A DNA stretch of 64,000 bases from an uncultured Schlesneria sp. GTDB lineage: Bacteria > Planctomycetota > Planctomycetia > Planctomycetales > Planctomycetaceae. The translations under genes and the position numbers were made by a program. This document shows positions 37,694 to 47,052 of the stretch, one piece after another (within the stretch, counting starts at the first letter, position 1; every line of letters starts with the position of its first letter). The stretch is taken from assembly GCA_903834925.1 (NCBI GenBank), contig CAILLA010000057.1, positions 110,706-174,705 on the forward strand, given 5' to 3'. A model generated the notes under the pieces. It had not been told where the DNA came from. It searched no databases and was given only the letters and a program-made list of their open reading frames with translations.

Positions 37694-39301
37694 TTACTCG
37701 GCGGATTTGGGAATCAGCCTTCGACCGAAAGTTCCTGGTGTGCGATCCGTTTGTTTGGAAGTATCAGCAGTGGCTTCGGGATCAATCGACTTGCTGCTGA
37801 TCAGCGTCTGGATCAGCTTACCAATTTGCTGGTGTGCGGCACGAGTCTGGTTGATGACAAGGACAACATTTTCAACCACGTTTCCCTTGGAATCGGGTGG
37901 AGAAGGGTCCGCTGTGATTGTACGAATCGTTCCAACAGCATCGGGTTGGTCCTTTGTTTTCCAAGTCTCTTTCATTACGAGTTCTTGCAACTCTGTTGCC
38001 ACGTCGAATCCCATGGGTTGAGGCAACCGGTAATAACCGGTGATGACTTGATTCGGATCGGGAGTGGGAGTGATTCTCAGTTTGGAAGCCTTCAATGCCG
38101 TACGATAATTTTCCAACAGTTGCAGAACTTCATCCAGGGCCGTTTCGGTGTGCCTGACAATCAGAATGTCATGTTTCGGCATCTCGATGATGCCGCCTCG
38201 TTCGTCGTTTGGTCGCCACTTCGCGCGCGTCTGGCTCAGAATTGCCTCTTTCAAAGCGATCGCTTCATCGCGATCCGCAGACAGATCGCGAACGTCATAA
38301 ACCGATGTCTTTTGAAAATCGCCGGCGCCCTCGCTGTTTGTAATCCACAGAACGTCGTCACGCAGATACCAGCTCAGACCCATGTTCGACAGTAAACTTC
38401 GCAGAACGGCGTGCAGTTTCTGGTCAGCCAGCTTCAAAGTTACCGGCGTTCGTTCCCGAACGGCACCTTTGGCGAGAGCGACTCGATCAAGGCGAATGCT
38501 GATCTGAGACAATCGTGAGAGTTCCTGGGCCGCGACCACCAATGGCGTTTCGTGAAAATCGACGTCGATCTTTTGTTCGAGTGCCGCTCGCAGGCCATCG
38601 TGTCGCGGCGTATCGAGCGTAAACGTGCGCCGGGCTGGCTTGCGAATCGCCACAAGCAAGCCCGCAATTTCCCGATGGATGTCATCCGTCTGGCGGATGA
38701 AGACGACGTCACCAAGCAGAACGGCAGTTCCAAATTCATCGCCCCCGTGGACGGTCTTCCAACGCCCTCCGCTGCATCGCTTGATCGCAGTCAGCAAGTC
38801 CTGTGGTGCATATCCCAGATCGAAAAGATCGCCGAGATTATACGCGACCGTCCTATCATGCTTTAGATATTCTTCGCGAGACGTGATGATCAGGGAATCG
38901 TCATGCTGATACCATGCCAGCCCGAGCTGTTCTAATCGACTGAGTAATAAGTAGAGCGGTGCATCGTTCAGTTCTTCGTTGACAGGCTCCGTATCCAGCA
39001 GTTTCGCATTGGACAAGGCTTTGTAATCGACGATGACGTTGATCTTTTGGTCTTGTTGAAGCCACGTAACGACTTTCTTGAGCGGGTCACCGTCAAATTT
39101 GACCGTCACTTTTGCCGCTAGCTGAGGCGTAACGAGTGTCGCGGGGTCGACCGTTTTCGGTTCGTCGGGGATCTCAATAGGTCCTGTTATGGCCGGTTCC
39201 TTGTCACGTTGGACGGGTGCAACAACCGGTTGCCCGAACAGAATCGGGGTCTGTGTCAGAGTCAATACGACGAGTATTAAGGTGATTTTCACGGTATTCA
39301 A
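37694..39301 (-). CDS. Secretin-N/STN-domain-like exported protein (tandem copy B)
   Basis: A 535-residue protein with an N-terminal signal peptide and at least two STN-like halves (VTVKFDGDPLKKVVTWLQQD then IDVDFHETPLVVAAQELS), each followed by a VLLGDVVFIRQTDD- or ILIVRHTE-type strand. The C-terminal secretin barrel is absent. It resembles the upstream 585-residue protein along its whole length, so the pair arose by tandem duplication. Such N-domains mediate protein contacts in the periplasm; the partner is unknown. Followed by the permease after 33 bases. Confidence 0.72.
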   Translation of the reverse strand: MNTVKITLILVVLTLTQTPILFGQPVVAPVQRDKEPAITGPIEIPDEPKTVDPATLVTPQLAAKVTVKFDGDPLKKVVTWLQQDQKINVIVDYKALSNAKLLDTEPVNEELNDAPLYLLLSRLEQLGLAWYQHDDSLIITSREEYLKHDRTVAYNLGDLFDLGYAPQDLLTAIKRCSGGRWKTVHGGDEFGTAVLLGDVVFIRQTDDIHREIAGLLVAIRKPARRTFTLDTPRHDGLRAALEQKIDVDFHETPLVVAAQELSRLSQISIRLDRVALAKGAVRERTPVTLKLADQKLHAVLRSLLSNMGLSWYLRDDVLWITNSEGAGDFQKTSVYDVRDLSADRDEAIALKEAILSQTRAKWRPNDERGGIIEMPKHDILIVRHTETALDEVLQLLENYRTALKASKLRITPTPDPNQVITGYYRLPQPMGFDVATELQELVMKETWKTKDQPDAVGTIRTITADPSPPDSKGNVVENVVLVINQTRAAHQQIGKLIQTLISSKSIDPEATADTSKQTDRTPGTFGRRLIPKSAE

Positions 39302-39355
39302 TCCCTGTTGAAAGAGGGTTAATTGATTGCCAGCCTTGATTCAAAACGATATTTG

Positions 39356-41113
39356 TTACTTCGATGGAACTGAAAAGAAACCACCACCGAAACCACCTCC
39401 ACCCATGCCACCTCCGCCCATGCCACCCATTCCTCCACCGCCCATGGCGCCACCAATCCATCCGCCTCCCATGCCGCCAACATGAGTTTCAACCGCATCG
39501 CCGTATTGAACCTTGCTGATGAGCCTGGCGATCGCTTCATGAATTTCGCGAGACTGACGAATGATGAGGACCGAGTTTGGAATGACGACTGTCTCGGGAA
39601 CACTGGCATTGGCTTTCGGAGCTGGATCAGAAGAACTGACTCTGACCAATTCTGATTTGGATGCCACGGTGCGAATCGTACCATTGGCATCGGGGCGCGT
39701 GACTGACCTCCATGCTTCCGGTTGAATCAACTCGGGCAGAAGCTTTTCGAGATCGTTCGCGATGTCTTTCTGCAACCGGTAATAGCGAGTGATCAATTCC
39801 TTGGGGTCGGCTTCTGCATTTTCACGTGGTTTGGAAATCCGCAGCGCTGTCCGATAGCTCTCAAGAAGTTTTGCTGTTTCGTCCAGCGTCCTCTCGGTGT
39901 TTCGAACGACCAATACCCCAGGCTTTGGAGAAATCATTGCCCCCCCTTCACCATCAACGTCTACCCATTTGCTTCGCGTCTGGGTATGGATCGCATTCAT
40001 CAGACCTGAGGATTCTTTTTGATTTCGACAAAGATCGCGAACATCGAAGACGGCCGTCTTATGGAGTTCGTCCGCTCTCTCTTGAGTTGTGATTTCCAAA
40101 ACTCCGTCGCGGAAAACCCAGGTCAGTTGAAGTTTCAGCAAGAGTGCGCGAAGAATCGAATTGAGAGGCCGGTCAGTCATTTTCAGTGAAACCGGCGATC
40201 GTTCAGAAATACCCGCGTCGCGCAATGAGCCGCCATCCAGGCGAATATCCACCTGAACCTGGCCGACAAGTTCATTGATTGCCTGGTTCAGCGGTATTTC
40301 GTCAAATTCGATACTGAGCGGTTCGTTCAGTTTTTGACGCAGAATATCGTGTTGTGGCGGATCGACCGCGAACGTCTGTCGGCCATGTCCGCGAATTGCT
40401 GCCAGCAAACCCGCGACCTGCAGATGCCCGGCATCGGTTTGACGAACGAATAAGACATCCCCCAGCAGGACTGTGGCCCCACCTTCACCATCATCGTCTT
40501 CCCAACGCCCACCTGTCGTACTTCGAATCGTTCGGAGTATGGCTTGAGATTTGTAACCGTTGTCAAACAGGTCGCCTAAATTATAGGGTATCGTTGTTAA
40601 ATGTTCTTCCGCCTTCGCACGCGTCGTGATAAACAGCGTTTCGTCCTCAAAATACCAGGCTAAGTTCATGTTCTCTAATCGATTGAGCAGCAAATAGAGC
40701 GGTGCGTCGTCGGAAAGATCGGTGATTGGTTCTCCCGCGAGAAGCCCGTCGTCGGCCAGCGCCGGGTAATCGATCAGGACGTTGATCTGTTTTTTTTCCT
40801 GCAACCATTTCGCAATGTCGCGTATCGGTTTTTCTTCGAAACCCACCGTGACTTTGGCCGCTAAAGCCGGTGGTACCAGCGTCGCCGGATCTATCGATTT
40901 AGGCTCGTCAGGAATTTCGATCAACAGGCTCGGCGGCTTTTCACCTTCAGCGAGCAGCGGCTTGCGAGGCTCCTGCGCCGCGAATGCACCAGAGTCCTCT
41001 TCGGTAGCATCAAATTGGCCAATTGCCTTTGACGGTGTCACCATGCAGAACCCGATCAAACAGGCTCCAACAGTCAGCGAACATAAAGACCGACGAATCC
41101 AGAAGGATTTCAT
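39356..41113 (-). CDS. Secretin-N/STN-domain-like exported protein with Gly/Met-rich tail (tandem copy A)
   Basis: A 585-residue exported protein with the same arrangement as the copy at 37694-39301: signal segment at the start, then STN-like halves (VTVGFEEKPIRDIAKWLQEK and LSIEFDEIPLNQAINELV), strands such as LLGDVLFVRQTD and VLVVRNTE, and a third VLIIRQSRE unit. It ends in a Gly/Met-rich tail of about 38 residues (GGMGG repeats at 39366-39482) absent from copy B. No secretin barrel is present. It is the first gene of the run and lies 54 bases upstream of copy B. Confidence 0.72.
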   Translation of the reverse strand: MKSFWIRRSLCSLTVGACLIGFCMVTPSKAIGQFDATEEDSGAFAAQEPRKPLLAEGEKPPSLLIEIPDEPKSIDPATLVPPALAAKVTVGFEEKPIRDIAKWLQEKKQINVLIDYPALADDGLLAGEPITDLSDDAPLYLLLNRLENMNLAWYFEDETLFITTRAKAEEHLTTIPYNLGDLFDNGYKSQAILRTIRSTTGGRWEDDDGEGGATVLLGDVLFVRQTDAGHLQVAGLLAAIRGHGRQTFAVDPPQHDILRQKLNEPLSIEFDEIPLNQAINELVGQVQVDIRLDGGSLRDAGISERSPVSLKMTDRPLNSILRALLLKLQLTWVFRDGVLEITTQERADELHKTAVFDVRDLCRNQKESSGLMNAIHTQTRSKWVDVDGEGGAMISPKPGVLVVRNTERTLDETAKLLESYRTALRISKPRENAEADPKELITRYYRLQKDIANDLEKLLPELIQPEAWRSVTRPDANGTIRTVASKSELVRVSSSDPAPKANASVPETVVIPNSVLIIRQSREIHEAIARLISKVQYGDAVETHVGGMGGGWIGGAMGGGGMGGMGGGGMGGGGFGGGFFSVPSK

Positions 41114-41450
41114 ATCTGCCTCGGCTTCAAAAAATTAAGTTGCGATCCGACGCCCGCAAGCGATTTGAGTTTTTTCGGTTAATCATGATTGGCCGCAATA
41201 CCGTCTCGCGAACGGGATTCATTCGTGAACGTCGCCAATCGAGTTTTGCGGAATTGTCATTGATTGTTCGAAAGTTTAGCTCTCGCAGTAACCCGAATGC
41301 ACCACCTTTTCCCGTACCTTACAAAAATGTTGTCTGAAAGTTGCTGGAAGAATTTCATCGAAAATGCCTGTTGGACAAGCCTCTCAGCCGCCATCCAGTT
41401 ACAATTCTTACCGATTCCAAACAACTTCATTATCAATCGAGAGATTCCTG
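41114..41450. other. Divergent intergenic region, nothing recognised
   Basis: A 337-base spacer between the STN-like operon (minus) and the beta-propeller gene (plus), presumably with two promoters. No hairpin or RNA gene stands out. Confidence 0.5.
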
Positions 41451-42362
41451 ATGCGCTCATTTCGTATTTTCGGACTGACACTGTCTTTGATTGCCGCTTC
41501 AGTATGTGGCCTGGTTGCCGAAGATAATTCATCGGTCCACACCGGTCGTCCACGCAAGGTTCTGATTGGCGACTACTCGGCGAAAGCGCTCGCCCTGGTC
41601 AATGAGAAGGGCGATATCGAATGGCAAACTCCGATTCGAAATATTCACGACGCGGCAAAACTTCCTAACGGTAACTTCTTGTTCCAGATCGACTGGACCG
41701 AGATCGTCGAAATGACACCGGACCACAAAATTGTCTGGAAATACGACGCCGCAAAGCAAAATGGCAACGAGGGAAAGCGGGTTGAAGTTCACGCGTTCCA
41801 AAGGCTCGCCAATGGTCACACGATGATCGTGGAAAGCGGACCGGCACGCATCATCGAAGTCGATGCCGATGGCAAGATTCATAAGCAGGTGGCATTAAAA
41901 GTTGATCACTCCAATGCCCACACCGATACGCGACTAGTTCGTAAGCTGGACAATGGAAACTATCTTGTTGCTCATGAGGGGGACAACAAAGTCGTCCGTG
42001 AATATGACGGCGACGGAAAAATCGTCTGGGAATACAAGACGGGCACCAAAGTCTATTCGGCGATTCGCCTGAAGAACGGCAATACTCTGATTGGCATGGG
42101 CGACGGTCATCGCGTGATCGAAGTCGACAAAGAGGGAAAGACAGTCTGGTCAGTCGAAGAAAAGGAACTTCCTGGAATTACGCTCGCATGGGTGACGATG
42201 GTCGAACGCCTTACCAACGGCAATACGTTGATCGTGAACTGTCACGGGGGCGAAAATAATCCTCAACTGGTTGAAGTCGATTCCAACAAAAAGGTTGTCT
42301 GGACATTCAAGGATTTCCGCCGATTTGGAAACAGTCTGCCGGTCGCTCGGATTGTCGAGTAA
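41451..42362 (+). CDS. Secreted beta-propeller (PQQ-like/arylsulfotransferase-like) protein
   Basis: A 303-residue exported protein with a signal peptide (LTLSLIAASVCGLVAED) and repeating blades with NGNxLI and DxxGKIVWEY patterns. The repeats GKIVWEYKTG and KKVVWTFKDF are typical of PQQ-binding-type propellers, and the fold is also used in arylsulfotransferase-like families. No enzyme motif was identified. ATG 41451 has GAGA eight bases upstream; the frame is open further up to 41364 but the signal fixes the start. Confidence 0.8.
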   Translation: MRSFRIFGLTLSLIAASVCGLVAEDNSSVHTGRPRKVLIGDYSAKALALVNEKGDIEWQTPIRNIHDAAKLPNGNFLFQIDWTEIVEMTPDHKIVWKYDAAKQNGNEGKRVEVHAFQRLANGHTMIVESGPARIIEVDADGKIHKQVALKVDHSNAHTDTRLVRKLDNGNYLVAHEGDNKVVREYDGDGKIVWEYKTGTKVYSAIRLKNGNTLIGMGDGHRVIEVDKEGKTVWSVEEKELPGITLAWVTMVERLTNGNTLIVNCHGGENNPQLVEVDSNKKVVWTFKDFRRFGNSLPVARIVE

Positions 42363-42505
42363 TTAACGGGGGAACAAGGCTGACGTCATGAACAAATTGG
42401 AATTCAGGAGAGATGGAGGTTGAACGAGGCCGGCACAGCCGGTTTATGCGCGTAGAACGACGGGTTTATAATAGGGAAATCGTTCGCGCGTTGAACAAGG
42501 CAAGA

Positions 42506-42642
42506 CGGGGTGCGTTAGCCCCCGGACTCTTCATCCGCGAGTTCGAGGACAGAATTATCCACGCAAACGCGGAGGTGAATAACGCAAAACGACCGGCGGT
42601 CCGTATTCGCCGAATAAAGAATCCGGGGGCTAACGCACCCCG
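42506..42642. repeat. Inverted repeat pair (family F)
   Basis: Two perfect 21-base inverted arms (42506-42526 and 42622-42642; core GGGGTGCGTTAGCCCCCGG) separated by 95 bases without a gene, with further weaker symmetry inside the arms' inner edges. Confidence 0.82.
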
Positions 42643-42692
42643 ACTCGCCTCGACTGTCTTTTTCGTGTGTTACATGGTGCAACTTGTTTCCC

Positions 42693-42724
42693 AGGGCAGC
42701 GCTCGAAGACGAGCCTGCCTTGGG
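42693..42724. repeat. Short imperfect palindrome
   Basis: CAGGGCAGCGCTCG pairs imperfectly with CGAGCCTGCCTTG around AAGA. It looks like another small dispersed repeat of the type seen elsewhere in the window; no second copy was found here. Confidence 0.5.
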
Positions 42725-42790
42725 CTGGTATATTACGCTCTTTCTGGGCAAAAGACATTTTTCAATCAGACGTTTGAGGACAATGATCAA

Positions 42791-43486
42791 ATGGCATCGA
42801 GTTCGAAAAGAACAATCGTTGTAACCGGGGCGACTCGCGGATGTGGCCGTGCGATGACCGAACGTTTCATTGAGGCAGGTCATACCGTTATTGGTTGCGG
42901 ACGCTCTGCGACATGGGTCAATGAAATCACGTCGCGATTCGGCGCACCGCATCGGTTCGATGCCGTCGATGTGTCAGACGATCGTCAAGTTGGCGCGTGG
43001 GCAAAGTCTGTGATTGAATCCGGCCTCGTGCCGGATCTGCTCGTTAATAATGCCGCGATCATCAATCGGAATGCGCCGTTGTGGGAGGTCACCGCCCAGG
43101 ATTTTCAGCAGATCGTCAACGTCAACATTGTCGGCGTGGCAAACGTCATCCGACACTTTGTTCCCGCGATGATCGAGCGGAGCAGAGGGACAATCGTCAA
43201 CTTCAGTAGCGGCTGGGGCCGTTCAACGTCGCCCGAAGTTGCACCGTACTGTGCCACAAAATATGCGATCGAAGGTTTATCGCAGGCTTTGGCTCAGGAA
43301 CTTCCTTCTGGAATGGTTGCTGTCGCACTCAATCCAGGGATCATCAATACCGAAATGCTTCAGTCGTGCTGGGCTGACGGCGCTGCACAATATCCGACAC
43401 CAGAACGCTGGAGTCGAGTCGCTGCCCCTTACATCCTGAGCATCGGCGCCAAGGAAAATGGTCGTCCGCTGACGGTGCCACTGTAA
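42791..43486 (+). CDS. Short-chain dehydrogenase/reductase
   Basis: A 231-residue SDR of unknown substrate. The Rossmann motif is TGATRGCGR near residue 11, with NNAA near residue 85 and the active Tyr and Lys in YCATK near residue 150. The C-terminal part is short (LTVPL end). The ATG at 42791 has GAGG upstream; the longer open frame beginning at 42413 is repeat sequence and is rejected as coding. Confidence 0.9.
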   Translation: MASSSKRTIVVTGATRGCGRAMTERFIEAGHTVIGCGRSATWVNEITSRFGAPHRFDAVDVSDDRQVGAWAKSVIESGLVPDLLVNNAAIINRNAPLWEVTAQDFQQIVNVNIVGVANVIRHFVPAMIERSRGTIVNFSSGWGRSTSPEVAPYCATKYAIEGLSQALAQELPSGMVAVALNPGIINTEMLQSCWADGAAQYPTPERWSRVAAPYILSIGAKENGRPLTVPL

Positions 43487-43508
43487 TTTCAGGTGCGGCG
43501 GAAAATGC

Positions 43509-43538
43509 AGGAAGCACACGCAATCGCGAGTGCTTCCT
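43509..43538. terminator. Hairpin between convergent genes, possible bidirectional terminator
   Basis: AGGAAGCAC at 43509-43517 pairs with GTGCTTCCT at 43530-43538 (9 bp) with a 12-base loop that has further pairing. It lies between the SDR stop and the stop of the minus-strand lipoprotein. T-runs are weak on both sides. Confidence 0.5.
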
Positions 43539-43595
43539 CAATTGTCTTCACAAAAACGCAAGTTCGATTTTGTGGACTGCTTCAAATCACCAAGA

Positions 43596-44114
43596 TCACT
43601 TCATGAAGAAGTCCGTTGGTCCGCGAAGCGTGTAATAGGGGTACTGGACCATACCGGCTGGCACACCCTGTTGTGGGTAGACCATGTTCTGCGGCCAGTC
43701 GTACTCGTAGGTCTGGACATGCTGAGGCAATCCGTTTTGGTAGCCACAGCCACGACCACAACGTCGGCATCCGCTCTGGGGGCAAGCCTGTCCGTTGTTA
43801 CAGTCTGGACAACCCGATGGATTGACCGTGTAGGCTTGTTTTCCCGGTGGACAACTTCCTTCAGGGCCCTGGTAAAAGCCCCCTTCGTAACCGTAAGTGT
43901 GGTCCGCCGCGCTGGCGAGCGGCTTGAAATCGTGATGGTCGTGTCGACCCATATAGGGCTTTTTCGTCAAGTCCCCATACCCCGGTGCTGATCCAATGAT
44001 CGGACCGCTACTGTCCGGCGCCTGACCGCGAACGGTCGGACTGGTCATTGAACAGCCGATGGAACAACTGACAGCCAACAATGCCACCAGTCCTAAAATT
44101 CCGCGAAATTGCAT
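43596..44114 (-). CDS. Cys-rich lipoprotein of unknown function
   Basis: A 172-residue protein with a signal and lipobox (LAVSCSIGCS near residue 20). The middle is His-rich (GRHDHHDFK) and then Cys-rich (CPDCNNGQACPQSGCRRCGR and CGYQ), with five or more CxxC-type pairs that could bind metal. The C-terminal part is Tyr/Pro-rich. ATG 44114 has a GGAGAGA ribosome site. The open frame extends to 44201, but the signal rules out that start. Confidence 0.68.
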   Translation of the reverse strand: MQFRGILGLVALLAVSCSIGCSMTSPTVRGQAPDSSGPIIGSAPGYGDLTKKPYMGRHDHHDFKPLASAADHTYGYEGGFYQGPEGSCPPGKQAYTVNPSGCPDCNNGQACPQSGCRRCGRGCGYQNGLPQHVQTYEYDWPQNMVYPQQGVPAGMVQYPYYTLRGPTDFFMK

Positions 44115-44385
44115 ATTGTCTCTCCGTCCGTAGAGGCTGACGATGCCACTTCGCCGTTGAACGAAGCGTACTTCCTTTGCAGATCTATCGGCGTTTCTCA
44201 CGGCAAAGTACGGAGATTCCTCAAAGAAGTACCAAATGGAATCTCAAGTACGACTGACCGTTCTTGCAGAAATCCCCTAAACGGAGTATTTTAACAGTCG
44301 ATTTCGTATCGCGGCGAAACCCTTTGAAGACCGGTCTGACCCGGACGTTTTGCTGCGATCGCCCAGATCAAAGGAGTGTGAGGGA

Positions 44386-45129
44386 GTGTTCGTCGCCGTC
44401 TCATCGCAGTGTTTTTCCGATTCCAACTTTGGCATGGCCTGCCAGAATGCAGCCGATTTGGGTTACGACAAGATCGAACTTTGGCTTAACGAAGCAAGCG
44501 ATCACCTGAAACCCTCTCAGATCGCCGCGTCGCCAACGAAGTTTTTTCAACTCTATCGCGAGACGACTCGCCTTACGCCCGTCGCATTCAATTTGCAAGA
44601 GGACGTGCAGTTGGACGTGTTCGAGGAAATCTGCAAAGTCTCGAAGATGTTGAAAATTACGCAGATTACCATGCCGGCCGCCACGCTCGGCACTCCGTTT
44701 AACGAAGAAATTGATCGTTTGAGAAGTCGATTGGCGGCTTCCAACTCAGCAGGAATCCGGCTCTCATTGAAAACGAAGACGGGCCATTTGACGGAAGATC
44801 CACAAACAGCCGTTGAACTTTGTCAGGCTGTTCCAGGCCTGGGATTGACGCTGGATGTGAGTTATTACATCTGTGGTCGTTATGCCGGGCAGAGCTACGA
44901 TCAGGTCTATCCCTACGTCTACCATACTCATTTGCGTGATACGACACCCAGTCAGGTACAAGTTCCTGTCGGATTGGGCGAGGTCGATTACAGCCGCATC
45001 ATCAGCCAATTACGCCGATTCAATTACAACCGAGCCCTCTCGGTCGAAATCCTTCCGGATCTTCTTCAAGGGCACGAACGAGCCCTTGAATTAAGGAAGA
45101 TTCGTATGTTGCTCGAGACGCTGCTGTAA
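44386..45129 (+). CDS. Sugar phosphate isomerase/epimerase-like TIM barrel
   Basis: A 247-residue protein of the AP-endonuclease-2 type TIM-barrel family, which includes xylose isomerase-like and hydroxypyruvate isomerase-like enzymes. Features are LTLDVSYYICGR, YVYHTHLRDTT, GLGEVDYSRII and the C-terminal SVEILPD with likely metal-binding Glu, His and Asp. The start is probably the GTG at 44386, with AAGGAG nine bases upstream, rather than the upstream frame from 44350. Substrate unknown. Confidence 0.83.
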   Translation: MFVAVSSQCFSDSNFGMACQNAADLGYDKIELWLNEASDHLKPSQIAASPTKFFQLYRETTRLTPVAFNLQEDVQLDVFEEICKVSKMLKITQITMPAATLGTPFNEEIDRLRSRLAASNSAGIRLSLKTKTGHLTEDPQTAVELCQAVPGLGLTLDVSYYICGRYAGQSYDQVYPYVYHTHLRDTTPSQVQVPVGLGEVDYSRIISQLRRFNYNRALSVEILPDLLQGHERALELRKIRMLLETLL

Positions 45130-45172
45130 ACTTGTAAAGCTGCTGTGAAGCGGAAATTGACCAATCGGACAT

Positions 45173-45222
45173 GAGGAATCACGTTTCTTCGATCTCAGTG
45201 ATCTCGAAATTCGTGATTCCTC
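45173..45222 (-). terminator. Long inverted repeat over the greA 3' end
   Basis: GAGGAATCACG (45173-45183) and CGTGATTCCTC (45212-45222) form an 11-bp stem around a 28-base loop that includes the greA stop. No clear T-run follows on the minus strand, so termination is only a possibility. Confidence 0.4.
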
Positions 45223-45661
45223 TCGGTGCCTGAAACTGGACGTGATCGCCCACTTTCTTATGCATTAACGCCGTCGCAAGTGGTGATGCAGTCAGGATTT
45301 TCATGACATCGCTGGTGTAGTCTTCTTCACCCGGGCCGACGAATTCGTATTGCTCAATCGAATTATCGCTGAGATCTTTGACTGTCACGCGCGTTCCGAA
45401 GGTTACGACCCCTTTGGGAAGGCTGGATTTGTCGACGATAAAACAATCAGCCAGCGTGGATCTTAATGAATTAATCCTCGCTTGAAGCATTCCCTGGGCC
45501 TCTCGCTGCCCGTGATATTCCGCGTTTTCACGGAGGTCACCTTCGGCGCGCGCGTCGGCAATCGCCTGAGCAATCTTCGGCATCTCGACTTCTTCAAGTT
45601 GCCGAAGCTCTTCCTTCTTCTTGTCGTAGCCTTCCCGAGAGATTGGCTGTCGTTCCATCAT
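45179..45661 (-). CDS. greA: Transcription elongation factor GreA
   Basis: Rescues backtracked RNA polymerase by stimulating cleavage of the 3' end of the nascent RNA. The 160-residue protein has the N-terminal coiled coil with the acidic tip (GDLRENAEYHGQRE, corresponding to the catalytic Asp and Glu) and the C-terminal FKBP-like domain, with the typical SPLATALMHKKVGD sequence near the end. Length is normal. Upstream is a Gfo/Idh/MocA gene. Confidence 0.95.
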   Translation of the reverse strand: MMERQPISREGYDKKKEELRQLEEVEMPKIAQAIADARAEGDLRENAEYHGQREAQGMLQARINSLRSTLADCFIVDKSSLPKGVVTFGTRVTVKDLSDNSIEQYEFVGPGEEDYTSDVMKILTASPLATALMHKKVGDHVQFQAPRGITNFEITEIEET

Positions 45662-45722
45662 CTATGTCCCAAACCGAAATACGTTGAAATACACTGGATT
45701 ATACCAGCGCCAGAGCGAGATG

Positions 45723-46859
45723 CTATCCGATATCCGTCCAGCTGCCCGACTTGGCACTCTTAAGGACTGCGTCACAAATCTTTTGGGTTTCCAGGGCGTC
45801 GCGGAATGTTGGACCGACTGAAACGCCTTTGTCGACCCCTTCCAGGAAATCGGCAACGTGATGAACAAAAGTGTGTTCATATCCAATCTGAAGACCAGGA
45901 ACCCACCAGTGGCTCATATAGGGATGATCGCCATCGGTGACGTGGATTGATCGCCAGCCACGAAGATTTCCTTCGTCCTTGTGATCGAACCATTGCAATC
46001 GATGCAGGTCGTGCAAGTCCCACTTGATCGAGGCGTGTTCTCCGTTGATCTCGAACGTGTACAAGGCTTTGTGCCCACGTGCATAACGGGTTGATTCAAA
46101 CAGTCCCAGCGAACCATTTCCAAATCGGCACAAGAACGCACAAGCATCGTCGATGCCGACCTTTTCAACCTTGCCGGTCAAATTGTGCTTACGTTCTTTG
46201 ATAAACGTTTCCGTCATGGCTGTGACGTTTTTCACATCGCCGTTTAACCAGATGGCCGTGTCGATGCAATGGGCCAGCAAGTCGCCGGTCACACCACTAC
46301 CTGCAGCGGCAGCGTCCAGTCGCCACAAGGCCGTTCCACCCTGCGGAAGGTCTGCCGAAATCGTCCAGTCTTGCAGAAAATTGGCTCGATAATGGAAAAT
46401 TCGACCCAGTTTTCCCGAATCAATCAATTGCTTGGCGAAAGTCACTGCGGGAACTCGACGGTAGTTGTACCAGACGGTGTTCAGCACCTTGGCCTTTTCA
46501 ACGGCCTGGCACATCACCTCGCCTTGAGCAGTATCCATAGCAAGCGGCTTCTCACAGAGAATCATCTTGCCGTTAGCGGCTGCGGCAATCGCAATGTCAT
46601 GATGAAGATTGTTGGGCGTGCAGATATCGATCGCATCAATGTCTTTTCTTTCGACCAGCTTGCGCCAATCGGTTTCAATAGATTCGTAGCCCCAACGATC
46701 GGCAAAGGATTTGACTTTCTCAGCATCGCGGGCACACACGGCTTTCAACACCGGTTGATGCTCGGTATCAAAGAAGTGGTTAACTTTACGATACGCATTG
46801 GAGTGCGTTCGCCCCATGAATCCGTATCCAACCATGCCGATATTCAAAGGCTTCGCCAT
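45723..46859 (-). CDS. Gfo/Idh/MocA family oxidoreductase
   Basis: A 378-residue NAD(P)-dependent dehydrogenase. The Rossmann motif GYGFMGRTH lies near residue 11 and the CEKPLA motif near residue 95, with the C-terminal alpha/beta substrate domain ([15 protein letters not shown]). Such enzymes act on sugars or inositols. ATG 46859 has GGAG nine bases upstream. Together with the upstream isomerase-like gene it may take part in sugar breakdown; substrate unknown. Confidence 0.92.
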   Translation of the reverse strand: MAKPLNIGMVGYGFMGRTHSNAYRKVNHFFDTEHQPVLKAVCARDAEKVKSFADRWGYESIETDWRKLVERKDIDAIDICTPNNLHHDIAIAAAANGKMILCEKPLAMDTAQGEVMCQAVEKAKVLNTVWYNYRRVPAVTFAKQLIDSGKLGRIFHYRANFLQDWTISADLPQGGTALWRLDAAAAGSGVTGDLLAHCIDTAIWLNGDVKNVTAMTETFIKERKHNLTGKVEKVGIDDACAFLCRFGNGSLGLFESTRYARGHKALYTFEINGEHASIKWDLHDLHRLQWFDHKDEGNLRGWRSIHVTDGDHPYMSHWWVPGLQIGYEHTFVHHVADFLEGVDKGVSVGPTFRDALETQKICDAVLKSAKSGSWTDIG

Positions 46860-47052
46860 CTTCACTCTCTCCTGAATTTCTGAAGTTCATCTATTCCGTG
46901 CTGCTGATATCTTATCGTTGATTGGACTCGGCGACGTTTCGACCGAATCCAAGTCGGGCAAGCATCATACGCACTGTCCGTTGTTACCTGCAAACGGACG
47001 GCAAAGACTTCTTATGGATTTTACCAACAGACGTCCTTTTCAGGTCTGCCGA

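Larger units (their letters stand above)
42363..42790. other. Intergenic region with several palindromes
   Basis: A 428-base spacer holding the inverted repeat at 42506-42642, a smaller palindrome at 42693-42724 and a GCCGGCACAGCCGG hairpin near 42430. An open frame reaches 42413 upstream of the SDR start, but this segment is repeat sequence and not part of the protein. Confidence 0.7.

Noticed and set aside
42413..42790. N-terminal extension of the SDR
   Set aside because: The extension is made of palindromic repeat sequence; the Rossmann motif begins directly after ATG 42791.
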